A DNA stretch of 64,000 nucleotides from Actinomyces radicidentis (GTDB lineage Bacteria; Actinomycetota; Actinomycetes; Actinomycetales; Actinomycetaceae): contig NZ_CP014228.1 of NCBI RefSeq assembly GCF_001553565.1, forward strand, positions 1,612,001 through 1,676,000, written 5' to 3'. The translations under genes and the position numbers were made by a program. Under the pieces are notes generated by a model. That model saw nothing but the letters and a program-made list of their open reading frames with translations. It searched no databases and was not told where the DNA came from. Below, in pieces: positions 52,572 to 61,695 of the stretch. The first letter of the stretch is position 1. The number at the start of each line of letters is the position of its first letter.

Positions 52572-53579
52572 TCACTTGTTGGTGTTGGTGTAGAAGGGGG
52601 TTGAAGCCGGCGCAAGTAGAAGCTTCTTGAGCTCGTCGTCGAGCTTGAAGACGGTGATCGAGAGACCGGCCATCTCCATGGAGGTCGCGAACTCTCCGAT
52701 GTGCGGCATAACGATCGAGACTCCCTTGGCCTTGAGACGGTCGCTCACTCCGCGGTACACAATGAACTGTTCCTCAAGCGGAGTCGACCCCAGACCATTG
52801 ATCATGACAGAGACCTCGTCCCCGGCGGTCAGCGGCATGTCAGCCTCGATCGTGTCGAGGATGCGCTCCGCGATCTGGTCGGCCGTGAGCATCTTCTCCA
52901 CTGAGATTCCGGCCTCGCCATGGATGCCCATACCGATCTCGATCTCGTCGTCGGCGATGGTGAAGGTGGGTTCACCGACCTTCGGCACGATGCATGGGGA
53001 GAGTGCGACACCCATCGTACGAATGTTGGCCAAGGCCTTCTCCGTCACCGTGACTACCTCGTCGAGCGAACGGAGCTCGTCGGCTGCTGCGCCGGCGATC
53101 TTGTAGGCGTAGACGATACCTGCGACGCCTCGACGCTTGTCCGCACGTTCCGCCGGCGACGAGGCGACGTCGTCGCGGCCGAGCAGTTGGCGTGTCTCGA
53201 TATCGTCGAATTCGACGTCCTCACAAGCCATCCGGAAGTTGAAGATGTCGCCGTTGTAGTTCCCGTACAGGCACAGCACACCCGCGCCGTCGTCGCATGC
53301 ACGGATCATGTCGGCCATCTTCTCCGATGAGGGCGAGGCGAAGACCTCACCGACGGCGCAGCCGTCGATCATTCCGGAGCCGACATAGCCCAGGAAGAGA
53401 GGTAGATGGCCCGAGCCGCCGGCGGTGACGATTCCCACCTTCCCTGCCTTGCGCGGGTACTTCGACACGAGCACGCGGAAGTCGTCATTGAGGAAGTCAA
53501 CGCGATCGCCATAGGCCGCGCGGATTCCCTCCATCGTGTCCTGGACGAAGGAGTCTGCGGAGTTAAGGATTTTCTTCAT
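52572..53579 (-). CDS. dhaK: Dihydroxyacetone kinase-like subunit K
   Basis: A 335-residue DAK1-type kinase subunit. All three active-site residues of E. coli DhaK have counterparts: His58 in GGSGHLP, Asp111 in GNYNGDIFNF, and His220 in GMGIHGEAGI, the residue that binds the ketone covalently. The canonical GSGHEP is changed to GSGHLP and the next stretch is LFLGYVGSGM, so the pocket differs from standard dihydroxyacetone kinases. It may phosphorylate dihydroxyacetone or a longer ketose. It lies 23 bp behind the phosphatase gene. Confidence 0.9.
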   Translation of the reverse strand: MKKILNSADSFVQDTMEGIRAAYGDRVDFLNDDFRVLVSKYPRKAGKVGIVTAGGSGHLPLFLGYVGSGMIDGCAVGEVFASPSSEKMADMIRACDDGAGVLCLYGNYNGDIFNFRMACEDVEFDDIETRQLLGRDDVASSPAERADKRRGVAGIVYAYKIAGAAADELRSLDEVVTVTEKALANIRTMGVALSPCIVPKVGEPTFTIADDEIEIGMGIHGEAGISVEKMLTADQIAERILDTIEADMPLTAGDEVSVMINGLGSTPLEEQFIVYRGVSDRLKAKGVSIVMPHIGEFATSMEMAGLSITVFKLDDELKKLLLAPASTPFYTNTNK

Positions 53580-53602
53580 GGGGGAGCCTTTCTCGGGGCA
53601 GG

Positions 53603-54244
53603 TCAGTTCTCTCGGACGCCCCACGCCTCGCGGAGCAGCTCGGGGTGCTTCTCGAGGTGGGCGTAGTCGTTTACTCGTTCGAGCGACATCTCTCCGGTGA
53701 CGGCGTCAACGTCGAGCTCGGTGATGCCGCAGTTCTCGAATCTGCGACCGATCACCCTCCACCGTTGGGGAGGAGCTCCGAGAACATAGGTCACAACAGC
53801 TCGGATGACGACGCCGTGGGTGATGATGCCGATGCGGTCGGCCCCCGAGTTCGCGATGTGTTCGAGCTCGGGGACGACGCGCTCGATAACGTCGGAGATC
53901 GACTCACCCCCCGGATAGTGGACGTCCCTGTCGATGCGTAGCTGCGCAGCCTGGAACTCCACGAACCTGGTGTCGATCTCACTTGTGGTTAGCCCCTCCA
54001 TCTGCCCGAAGTTCAGTTCGCGCAGGGCAGGGACGATGGTGAGGGGGACGTGCAGCGAGGCGTTGATGTGTTCCGCTGTCTGGCGGGCACGGATCATGTC
54101 GCTGGCGACGAGAGAGGTGAGACTCCACGTGCTCAGCCGCTTGCCCGTGAGCCGAGCCTGCTGCACGCCCTCCTCGGATAGGCCGACGTCGACATTGCAA
54201 CGGCTGTCGCTCTGCCGTCCATGACGGATGAGATAGATGCGCAT
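53603..54244 (-). CDS. Histidine phosphatase (phosphoglycerate-mutase-like)
   Basis: A 213-residue branch-1 histidine phosphatase. The phosphorylated His is in LIRHGRQSDSR at the N terminus; VASDMIRARQTAEHINASL, ALRELNFGQMEGLT and the second His in IITHGVVIRAVV follow. This is the usual set for phosphomonoesterases such as PhoE and CobC rather than glycolytic mutases. In this operon a sugar-phosphate phosphatase role is likely. It is 16 bp behind the aldolase gene. Confidence 0.88.
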   Translation of the reverse strand: MRIYLIRHGRQSDSRCNVDVGLSEEGVQQARLTGKRLSTWSLTSLVASDMIRARQTAEHINASLHVPLTIVPALRELNFGQMEGLTTSEIDTRFVEFQAAQLRIDRDVHYPGGESISDVIERVVPELEHIANSGADRIGIITHGVVIRAVVTYVLGAPPQRWRVIGRRFENCGITELDVDAVTGEMSLERVNDYAHLEKHPELLREAWGVREN

Positions 54245-54260
54245 GTCGACATCAGCCTGG

Positions 54261-54932
54261 TCAGCGCGCGTTCGGGAACTTGATCTCGGACGGGTAGGCC
54301 CACTTCTGCAGCTCGTCCTGCTCGAAGTACTCGGGCTCCTGGCCGCCGTTAGCGGTGAGCGCGTGGTGGTAGAGTTCTGCGAGTTCCTCGATGTAGGAGG
54401 CCTTCAGGAACGCCTCGTAGATGTTCCGGTCGTCCAGGGCGACTGATCCGTGCTTCTCGAGCAGGATGCAGTCAGCCTCCGCTGCGGCTTCACGAACGAA
54501 GTCAGCGAGCTCTGGCGTACCCGGTCGGCCATAAGGCGCGACCGGAATGCGTCCCTTAGTGAGACCGAGGTTGGCGACCTCGTAGACGATTGCCGGGATC
54601 GGCTTTCGGAGCACGGCGAAGGACGTCGCATATGGCGAGTGAGTGTGCACGATGGCACGCACCTCGGGCCGGGCCTTGTAGATCTCGATGTGCATGAGCA
54701 CCTCGGACGTCGGGCGGAGGCCGGACTCGTTCTCAATCACGTTGGCGTCTAGATCCATGACGACGACGTCGCGCGGGCTCATCTGGTCACGGTCGAGGCT
54801 CGTCGGTGAGACGACGAACAGGCCCGTCTCGGTGTCCCGGATCGAGAAGTTGCCGGACTTGTGCTTGCAGAGGCCATCGTGTTGCGCGCGCTTGGCGACG
54901 GTGACAAGGTCTGCCTTGAGGGACTCGAGCAT
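54261..54932 (-). CDS. Class II aldolase (L-fuculose-1-phosphate aldolase type)
   Basis: A 223-residue zinc aldolase of the FucA/RhaD type, which cleaves ketose 1-phosphates into dihydroxyacetone phosphate and an aldehyde. Glu77, His96, His98 and His161 match the catalytic Glu and zinc ligands of FucA in residue and spacing (TSEVLMHIEIY, VHTHSPYATSFAV, EKHGSVALD). KSGNFSIRD forms the phosphate site. The exact sugar is unknown. It lies 45 bp behind the IIC gene. Confidence 0.87.
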   Translation of the reverse strand: MLESLKADLVTVAKRAQHDGLCKHKSGNFSIRDTETGLFVVSPTSLDRDQMSPRDVVVMDLDANVIENESGLRPTSEVLMHIEIYKARPEVRAIVHTHSPYATSFAVLRKPIPAIVYEVANLGLTKGRIPVAPYGRPGTPELADFVREAAAEADCILLEKHGSVALDDRNIYEAFLKASYIEELAELYHHALTANGGQEPEYFEQDELQKWAYPSEIKFPNAR

Positions 54933-54977
54933 TGTTCTTGACTCCTTATGTTGTGTGATGCAGCCGATCTGGTTCTC

Positions 54978-56351
54978 TCACGCCTCGACGTCAGCAGCCT
55001 GGGCTGCGCGCGCGGCGTTGCGCTCAGTAATGAGCTCGCGGGAGTAGAGCACGAAGCAGACGAGCCAGATGACGAAGATGATGAGCGGCATGAAGTTGCC
55101 GTCCACGATCTGTGCGAGGTGGGAGAGGGCATAGGTGAAGATCGGTGCGTCGATCGACGAGTTCGAGATCATCTGGCCCTTCTCGAGGTCAACGGCGTGC
55201 GTCGAATTCGCGAGTTGCGTCATGAAGGGGGCGAATGCCGTTCCGACCCACAGGAACACAGGCGCGAAGATCGTGCACTGGATCAGCATGCGGATGATGT
55301 TGCCCTTCGAAGCGAAGTAGGCGGCGACCGCGATGCAGACGTTGATGATTCCCGCGAACGGGAGGATCTCGTTGCCGGGGAGGAAGAAGGAGAACAGAAG
55401 GGTGACGGGGATCGTCCAGATCACGGCGAGCCAGATCTCGTTCGCCCCACCAAGGAACGGCCAGTCGAGGCCAACGAAGAGCTGGCGGTCGCTGAATCGC
55501 TTCTGCATGTACTCGGAGATTGCGTTTGAAATTGGCTCGAGCGCCTGCATGAAGTACTTTGAGATGACAGGGAAGAGCGTGAGCGCAGTCGCGGCCTGGA
55601 TTCCCAGGGTGAGCGTCTCCGCGACACCAAAGCGAGCCAGAAGACCGAAGATAATACCCAGGATGAATCCGAGGATGTGGTTCTCGGCGAAGATGCCGAC
55701 CTTGTCACGAAGGTCCGCAGCATCGAACGAGCGGTTGAGCCCCGGGATCTTGCGCAGGAGCCAGTCGATGGGGTACATCGGCGCTGCAAGGAAGATCATG
55801 CGGTGCGTGATCGTGACGCCGGGGATACCAGACATGGTCTCGACACGGTACTGGTGGTAGTCGGCTGCCTTAAGCTCGAAGACAGTCTGGACTGCGGCGA
55901 AGATGAAGGCGAGCCAGACGGAGTCGGTGATGTAGTACACGGCGACTGCTGTGAAGATCTTGCCCCACACGTTCCACAGATCCGCGTTGAAAGTCTCCGT
56001 CCACTTCAAGAGGATGAGGACCACGTTGATCCCGATCACGATCGGGAACATGAGGAAGGCGTAGGGCCAGGACCATGAGATGGTGGACATCGTGGTCCAG
56101 CCGCCGTCCGTGATTGGAAGGGAGACGCCAACGGTCTTCGACATCGCCTGTGCGGCGGGCGTGATCGCGCTTGTCATGTAGTTGATGAGCATCGTCATCC
56201 CGGAGAATGCGACGCCCAAGGTGATGCCGGCGGAGATCGCGTCCTTGATCTTCATGCGGACGAGGAGACCCGCGATGATGATAATTATCGGGACGAAGAT
56301 CGCGGCACCGAGCGAAAGCAGGAAGTTCACTCCATCCTGGAGCACGTGCAT
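54978..56351 (-). CDS. PTS transporter subunit IIC, galactitol family
   Basis: A 457-residue membrane permease of the Gat family with about twelve hydrophobic segments. LLSLGAAIFVPIIIIIAGLL at the start, DGGWTTMSTISWSWPYAFLM, and FVGLDWPFLGGANEIWL in the second half are family marks. It moves a sugar or polyol inward while IIB phosphorylates it. Members handle galactitol and pentitols; the substrate here is unknown. Codon use with many ATT, TTC and AAG is distinct from the surrounding chromosome. Confidence 0.9.
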   Translation of the reverse strand: MHVLQDGVNFLLSLGAAIFVPIIIIIAGLLVRMKIKDAISAGITLGVAFSGMTMLINYMTSAITPAAQAMSKTVGVSLPITDGGWTTMSTISWSWPYAFLMFPIVIGINVVLILLKWTETFNADLWNVWGKIFTAVAVYYITDSVWLAFIFAAVQTVFELKAADYHQYRVETMSGIPGVTITHRMIFLAAPMYPIDWLLRKIPGLNRSFDAADLRDKVGIFAENHILGFILGIIFGLLARFGVAETLTLGIQAATALTLFPVISKYFMQALEPISNAISEYMQKRFSDRQLFVGLDWPFLGGANEIWLAVIWTIPVTLLFSFFLPGNEILPFAGIINVCIAVAAYFASKGNIIRMLIQCTIFAPVFLWVGTAFAPFMTQLANSTHAVDLEKGQMISNSSIDAPIFTYALSHLAQIVDGNFMPLIIFVIWLVCFVLYSRELITERNAARAAQAADVEA

Positions 56352-56386
56352 AGTTGATCGACCTTTCTATGTGCGGCTTCAGGCGT

Positions 56387-56680
56387 TCACTTGCCGTCGT
56401 AGGCGTGGATCGCGTCGATGAGCTTCTTGAGTTCCGCGTCCTGACCCATGCCAGTGAGGAAGGCGATCCCGTTGATAGTGGGCACGCTGCGTTCCTTCTG
56501 CTCGCGCACGATGGTGATGTATGCAGCGGCGCCGGCGAGATGACGGTCGACCGACTTGAGGTCGACTGCCTCGACATCGGCGTTGACCTTCGCCTCCTTG
56601 AGAAGGCGGGTGACCTTGCTGGCGACCGTCTGTGATGTGGCGACTCCGCTTCCGCAGGCGACGATGACCTTGGCGCTCAT
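56387..56680 (-). CDS. PTS subunit IIB, galactitol family
   Basis: A 97-residue cytosolic phosphocarrier. The phosphorylated Cys9 is in VIVACGSGVATSQTVASKV, the standard GatB-type loop. It takes phosphate from the IIA protein encoded 52 bp upstream and gives it to the sugar bound by IIC, encoded 35 bp downstream. Confidence 0.92.
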   Translation of the reverse strand: MSAKVIVACGSGVATSQTVASKVTRLLKEAKVNADVEAVDLKSVDRHLAGAAAYITIVREQKERSVPTINGIAFLTGMGQDAELKKLIDAIHAYDGK

Positions 56681-56732
56681 AATGGGTCCTCCTTAAAGGG
56701 TGATGAGGCGCAGTGGGGTGGTGTGGTCTGGG

Positions 56733-57203
56733 TCAGGACTCGAGCCCCGACATGGTGATAAGCGCGTCGAAGTACTCGTTCTCTGTGCGCGCCTGGTCCA
56801 GGCGCTCCATGAAGGATGGATCCTGGAAGTTCTCGAGAAGGATCTGGAGGAGCTCTACGTGGCCGTCCTCCTTCTTGAAACCGAGCATGAAGATGAAACG
56901 CACGGGGTGGGTCTCGTCATTGTTCGCCATCTCGTGCCAGAGCACGGGCTTGGCGAGACGAGTGGAGGCGATGAATGGCTCGATGACGTGAATTGCGTCC
57001 GAGTGCGGGATGGCGATGGCCTCAGGCTGAGTAGGGAGGGCGGTCGGGTAGATCTCCTCGCGGGCCTTGATGGCGTCGAGGAAGGTGTCCTCGACGTAAC
57101 CCGATGCGCGAAGCTTTTCGACCATGCGGTTGAAGAAGTCTTCCTGGTCCTCAACGTTCCAGTCCAGCTGGATGAGGTCGCGCTTTAGCAGGTCCTTCTG
57201 CAT
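56733..57203 (-). CDS. PTS subunit IIA
   Basis: A 156-residue phosphocarrier of the fructose/mannitol/galactitol IIA type and the first gene of the island operon. The active His67 is in EAIAIPHSDAIHVIEP. The GAGGAGG ribosome site stands 6 bases before ATG 57203. General PTS proteins (EI, HPr) are not encoded in the window and must lie elsewhere. Confidence 0.92.
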   Translation of the reverse strand: MQKDLLKRDLIQLDWNVEDQEDFFNRMVEKLRASGYVEDTFLDAIKAREEIYPTALPTQPEAIAIPHSDAIHVIEPFIASTRLAKPVLWHEMANNDETHPVRFIFMLGFKKEDGHVELLQILLENFQDPSFMERLDQARTENEYFDALITMSGLES

Positions 57204-57318
57204 GTGTCCTCCTCGACGCAATACGGACCGCGGGTGCGCGTCTTCACGCAGCCGCGTGCCGGTCGGTGCCGGCGACCTCCGAAGAGTAGGTCGAGTTGGG
57301 TGGAGTCTCTAACCGTCC

Positions 57319-57336
57319 GATGTACAGATGTACATC
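57319..57336. promoter_or_regulatory. Perfect operator dyad before the PTS operon
   Basis: GATGTACA-GA-TGTACATC, two 8-bp arms around 2 bases, 116 bp upstream of the IIA start. Its symmetry and place make it the best candidate site for the SorC regulator encoded at 50255. Confidence 0.6.
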
Positions 57337-57425
57337 GAGCGGGCGCGTGATGTGTGCCGCAATCCGGTTGTGGCCTGGGAATCGGCGACTGTCGAACCGT
57401 GACAACGGATGCAATAGCACAAAGG

Positions 57426-57433
57426 TACATGTA
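57426..57433. promoter_or_regulatory. Second TACATGTA palindrome upstream of the PTS operon
   Basis: TACATGTA shares the TACAT/ATGTA words of the dyad at 57319 and lies about 105 bp from it; a possible auxiliary site. No gene is seen in 57204-57466. Confidence 0.3.
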
Positions 57434-57466
57434 GGGGAACGGTGTCGGGTGAGTTGGGGGCCTGGC

Positions 57467-58218
<752 letters not shown>

Positions 58219-58222
<4 letters not shown>

Positions 58223-59313
58223 AGGCGTCCCTTCCGCAGGACGACGACGAGGAAGGTCGCGCCGCCGACGAGCTCGATGATGATGGAGACGACGCCCTGG
58301 GCGCCGAAGACGTGCTTCATGAGGAAGTACGACCCCGTGAGGACGAGCAGCGCGAGGCTGACGGCCATGGGGAAGAGGTGGCGGTGGTCGTAGGTGTCGC
58401 TCGCCTGGTACGCCAGGGTCGCCACGAGGAAGCCCAGGAAGGTCATCGGCCCGACGAGCGCCGTCGAGACCGCCATGAGGACCGAGACGAGCATGAGGAC
58501 CGCCACCGACCAGCGGCGGTGGTCGACGCCCAGGCCCGTCGCGGCGTCCCGGCCGAGGGCCAGCACGTTGAGGCGCCGCGAGGCCAGCGCGAGCAGCGCC
58601 GTCGCGCCGACGACCAGCGGCAGCGCCACCGGGTAGTACTCCGAGTCGGCGTTGTTGACCGAGCCGAACAGCCGCGCGGTGAGCACGTCGAACTCGCTCG
58701 GTGTGAGCAGGCGCTGCATGAAGGTCGACACGCTGCCGAGCCCCGTCCCGATGACGACGCCGATGAGCAGCATCGCGTGGACGCTCGCCCTCCGGCTCGT
58801 GAGCAGCCAGGAGTACAGGACGAGCGAGAGGCCGACCATCGCGATGACCTGGCCGACGAAGGTCGTGAGCGTGCGCGCCGCGGTGAGCCCCGTGACGCCC
58901 AGGAGGTAGACGGTCGTCGTGTGGATCGCCCGGTAGAGCGACTCGAAGCCCATGATCGACGGCGTGAGCAGGCGGTTGGCCGTCACCGTCTGGAAGGCGA
59001 CGGTCGCCATCGCCTGGCACACGGCCACGACCGTCATGGCGACGACGGAGTCGGCGCGGCGCCGGGCGATGAGCCAGAAGGCGCGTGTGCCCGGCTCCAT
59101 GGGGTTGTCCCAGGCCAGCAGCCCGGCCGCGCACGCCAGGGCCGCCGCGGTGACCGCGAGGTAGACGAGCCACCAGCGGCGCCGGGCGCGCGCCGTCGGG
59201 AAGGCCCCGGAGCGCCGCTCGCGGGCCGGCGCCTGCCGGGCGCCCGAGACGAGGGCGTCCGCGGACCCGGGCGTCGTCGCGGCCGCGGAGGAGGTCGCCG
59301 TCGTCGTGCTCAT
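58219..59313 (-). CDS. Siderophore ABC transporter permease 2
   Basis: A 364-residue FecCD-family permease. After a 50-residue Ala/Arg head come the helices. Marks are VTANRLLTPSIMGFESLYRA, GVVIGTGLGSVSTFMQRLL, ALGRDAATGLGVDHRRW and GPMTFLGFLVATLAYQ. It pairs with the first permease to form the membrane channel. The ATG overlaps the preceding stop. The set resembles the CeuBCDE/YclNOPQ importers for catechol-type siderophores. Confidence 0.92.
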
Positions 59314-60353
59314 GAGGACCTCCCGGTGCGGCGCAGGATGAGCGCCACGAAGACGACGGCGCCGACGATGCCCAGGACGACGGAGACCGGCACCTCGAAG
59401 GGCGAGATGATGGTGCGTGCCAGCAGGTCGCAGGCGGTGACGAGCCCGGTCCCGGCCAGGCACACCCACGGCAGGTTGGAGCGTAGTTCGTCGCCGCGCA
59501 GCATCGAGACGAGGTTGGGGACGATGAGCCCGAGGAAGGGCAGGGAGCCGACGACGACGGTGACGACGCCCGTCGCGACGGCCACGAGCGCCGTCGCCGC
59601 GAGGACGACCCGCTCGTAGTCGACGCCGACGCTCGTCGCCACGTCCTGCCCCAGGCCCGCCACCGTGAGGCGGTCCGCCATGGCGAAGACCCCGGCGACG
59701 ACCGCGAGGACGATCCACAGGACCTCGTACTGGCCGCGGTACACGCTCGTGAAGGAGCCCTGGAACCACGTGCCGAGCGACTGCAGCGTGTCCGTCTCCA
59801 GGGCGAGGAAGGTCGACACGGCGCTCACCACCGAGCCGAGCATGATGCCGATGAGCGGCACGAGCAGGGAGGAGCGCAGCGAGACCCGGCGCAGCAGCGC
59901 GAAGAAGACCATGGTGCCGACGAAGGCGAAGACGACGGCGACGACCATCCGGCCCAGCACGCTCGTGCCCGGCGCGACGATCATGACGGCCAGCAGTCCC
60001 AGGCCCGCCCACTCGGTCGTGCCGGTCGTCGTGGGCTCGACGAAGCGGTTCTGAGTGATGAGCTGCATGACGAGGCCGCACATGGCCATCGCGGCGCCGG
60101 CCAGGACGAGGGCGATGGTGCGCGGGACGCGCACGGCGAGGAACATCCGCGCGCCGTCGCCGTGGGACAGGATCGAGTACTCGCCGGTGGCGAGGCTCGC
60201 TCCGAGCAGCGCGAGGACGACGCCGGTCCCGACCACGAGGGAGGGCGTGAGGAGCCGGCCCCGGGACCGCCGGGCCGGGCCCGGAGCGGGGCGCGCCCCC
60301 GCCGCGGGCGCGGCGGGGGCGTCGCTCACGGGCGGAGCGCTGGGGGAGGGCAC
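59310..60353 (-). CDS. Siderophore ABC transporter permease 1
   Basis: A 347-residue FecCD-family permease: AVRVPRTIALVLAGAAMAMC, QLITQNRFVEPTTTGTTEW, GLGQDVATSVGVDYERV and LPFLGLIVPNLVSMLRGDELR are all conserved. GTG 60353 is taken as start, 6 bases after the stop of the binding-protein gene; the head of 35 residues is Ala/Pro-rich. Unlike the permease at 45.5 kb, it is complete. Confidence 0.92.
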   Translation of the reverse strand: MPSPSAPPVSDAPAAPAAGARPAPGPARRSRGRLLTPSLVVGTGVVLALLGASLATGEYSILSHGDGARMFLAVRVPRTIALVLAGAAMAMCGLVMQLITQNRFVEPTTTGTTEWAGLGLLAVMIVAPGTSVLGRMVVAVVFAFVGTMVFFALLRRVSLRSSLLVPLIGIMLGSVVSAVSTFLALETDTLQSLGTWFQGSFTSVYRGQYEVLWIVLAVVAGVFAMADRLTVAGLGQDVATSVGVDYERVVLAATALVAVATGVVTVVVGSLPFLGLIVPNLVSMLRGDELRSNLPWVCLAGTGLVTACDLLARTIISPFEVPVSVVLGIVGAVVFVALILRRTGRSS

Positions 60354-60358
60354 GCCGC

Positions 60359-61426
60359 TCAGGCCTTCTCGGAGGCCGTCGCGGGCGCGGAGGCGCCGTC
60401 GGTGGAGCCGGAGGCGCCCTCGAAGGCGTCGGCGATGTCGTTGAGGATCTCCGTGTAGGTGATGATCGACTCGTTCGTGTACGTGTCCGCCGGGGCGTAG
60501 ACGACCTGGCCCTTGCGCAGGGCGGTGACGTCGCTCAGTGCGGTGTTGGACTCGAGGACGTCCTTGGCGGGCTTGTAGTCCGCCTTGTCGGCGGAGATGG
60601 CGCCGTCGCGGTCCAGGACGAGGATCCAGGCGGGGTTCGACTCGGCGATGGCCTCGACGGAGACGTCGTCGCCCTCGTGGTTGGAGGAGGCTCCCTCCAC
60701 CTCGAGCGCGGGCTTGAGGCCGAGGAGGTCGAAGACCGGCCCGTAGGTGCGGCCGACGGTCGGGGCGACGTAGCCGATCTCGCCGCCGGAGACGTTGACG
60801 GCCATGACGGTGGAGGTCCCGTCGTAGGCGGCCTTGGCGCGGTCGAGGGCCTTGTTGAAGTCGGCGACGAGGGCGGCGGCCTCGTCCTGCTTGCCGAAGA
60901 TCTCTCCGAGGGCGGTCGTGTGGCGCTCGAGCTCGGCGTCCAGCGGCTCGCCGTCGCGCGGCTCGAGGTCCACCAGGGGCGTGCCCTCGGTGAGGGCCGC
61001 GATGTCCTCGTCGTACTGGCTGAAGCGCTGGCCGGAGACGATGAGGTCCGGCTTGGCGGCGACGAGGGCCTCGAGGTCGGGCTCGCGGTGGTTGCCGACG
61101 TCGACGACGTCGTCGACGTCGTAGGCGGTCACGGTGGAGGGGATGAGGCCCTTGGGGACGGCGACGACGGGCACGCCCCAGTCGGCGAGGACCTCGAAGG
61201 ATCGGTTGTCGAGGACGGCGGCCGCCTTGACCGGCGTCGTGACCTCGACGGTGCCGTTGTTGGCCTTGATCGTGACGGTGCCGGCGGTCTGGGCGGCGCT
61301 CGCGGCGGTGGTGGAGCCGGCGGCGCCGGTGGCGTCGGCGCTCGTGCCCGAGCCGGCGGAGCAGGCGGTGAGGGCCAGGGAGGCCGTGAGGGCGAGCGAG
61401 AGCATCGCAGGGATCTTGCGGGACAT
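60359..61426 (-). CDS. Siderophore-binding lipoprotein
   Basis: A 355-residue periplasmic-type binding lipoprotein. The signal peptide ends in lipobox LTAC with Cys22. The fold shows VLDNRSFEVLADWGVPVVAV, REPDLEALVAAKPDLIVSG and IAESNPAWILVLDRDGAIS, as in CeuE and YclQ. The first gene of the operon, it lies 75 bp behind an iron box. It and the operon's permeases and ATPase form a complete importer. Confidence 0.92.
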   Translation of the reverse strand: MSRKIPAMLSLALTASLALTACSAGSGTSADATGAAGSTTAASAAQTAGTVTIKANNGTVEVTTPVKAAAVLDNRSFEVLADWGVPVVAVPKGLIPSTVTAYDVDDVVDVGNHREPDLEALVAAKPDLIVSGQRFSQYDEDIAALTEGTPLVDLEPRDGEPLDAELERHTTALGEIFGKQDEAAALVADFNKALDRAKAAYDGTSTVMAVNVSGGEIGYVAPTVGRTYGPVFDLLGLKPALEVEGASSNHEGDDVSVEAIAESNPAWILVLDRDGAISADKADYKPAKDVLESNTALSDVTALRKGQVVYAPADTYTNESIITYTEILNDIADAFEGASGSTDGASAPATASEKA

Positions 61427-61500
61427 CGTGAACCTTGGTGTTCCGGGGACAGGAGCTACCGCGGGGACGCGGGCCGGGGCCCTCACGACGCAGCGTCGAG

Positions 61501-61519
61501 TTAGGTAAGGGCAACCTCA
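61501..61519. promoter_or_regulatory. DtxR/IdeR iron box
   Basis: TTAGGTAAGGGCAACCTCA agrees with the 19-base consensus TTAGGTTAGGCTAACCTAA at 15 positions. It lies 75 bp upstream of the binding-lipoprotein start, so iron-loaded DtxR/IdeR would shut off the siderophore importer. Confidence 0.75.
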
Positions 61520-61595
61520 GCGAGTAAGAACGTATCCGAGTGGCGATATTCGATGCAAGCCGCGTTCCGCCAGCGCCGACCGCGCCGGGACGGCG

Positions 61596-61634
61596 GACGG
61601 CCCCGCCCTCCCGGTGCGAGAGGGCGGGGCCGTC
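61596..61634. terminator. Terminator of tkt
   Basis: GACGGCCCCGCCCTC and its exact complement form a 15-bp stem with a 9-base loop, about 60 bp past the transketolase stop. Confidence 0.7.
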
Positions 61635-61695
61635 AGACTGATGCGCGTGTCCCTGCCGGAGCCCAGGGGGACTCGTCGGCGGAGACCCGGCCGAC

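Noticed and set aside
53603-54244. A glycolytic phosphoglycerate mutase
   Set aside because: The chain is short and follows the PhoE/CobC phosphatase pattern, and it sits in a sugar operon.
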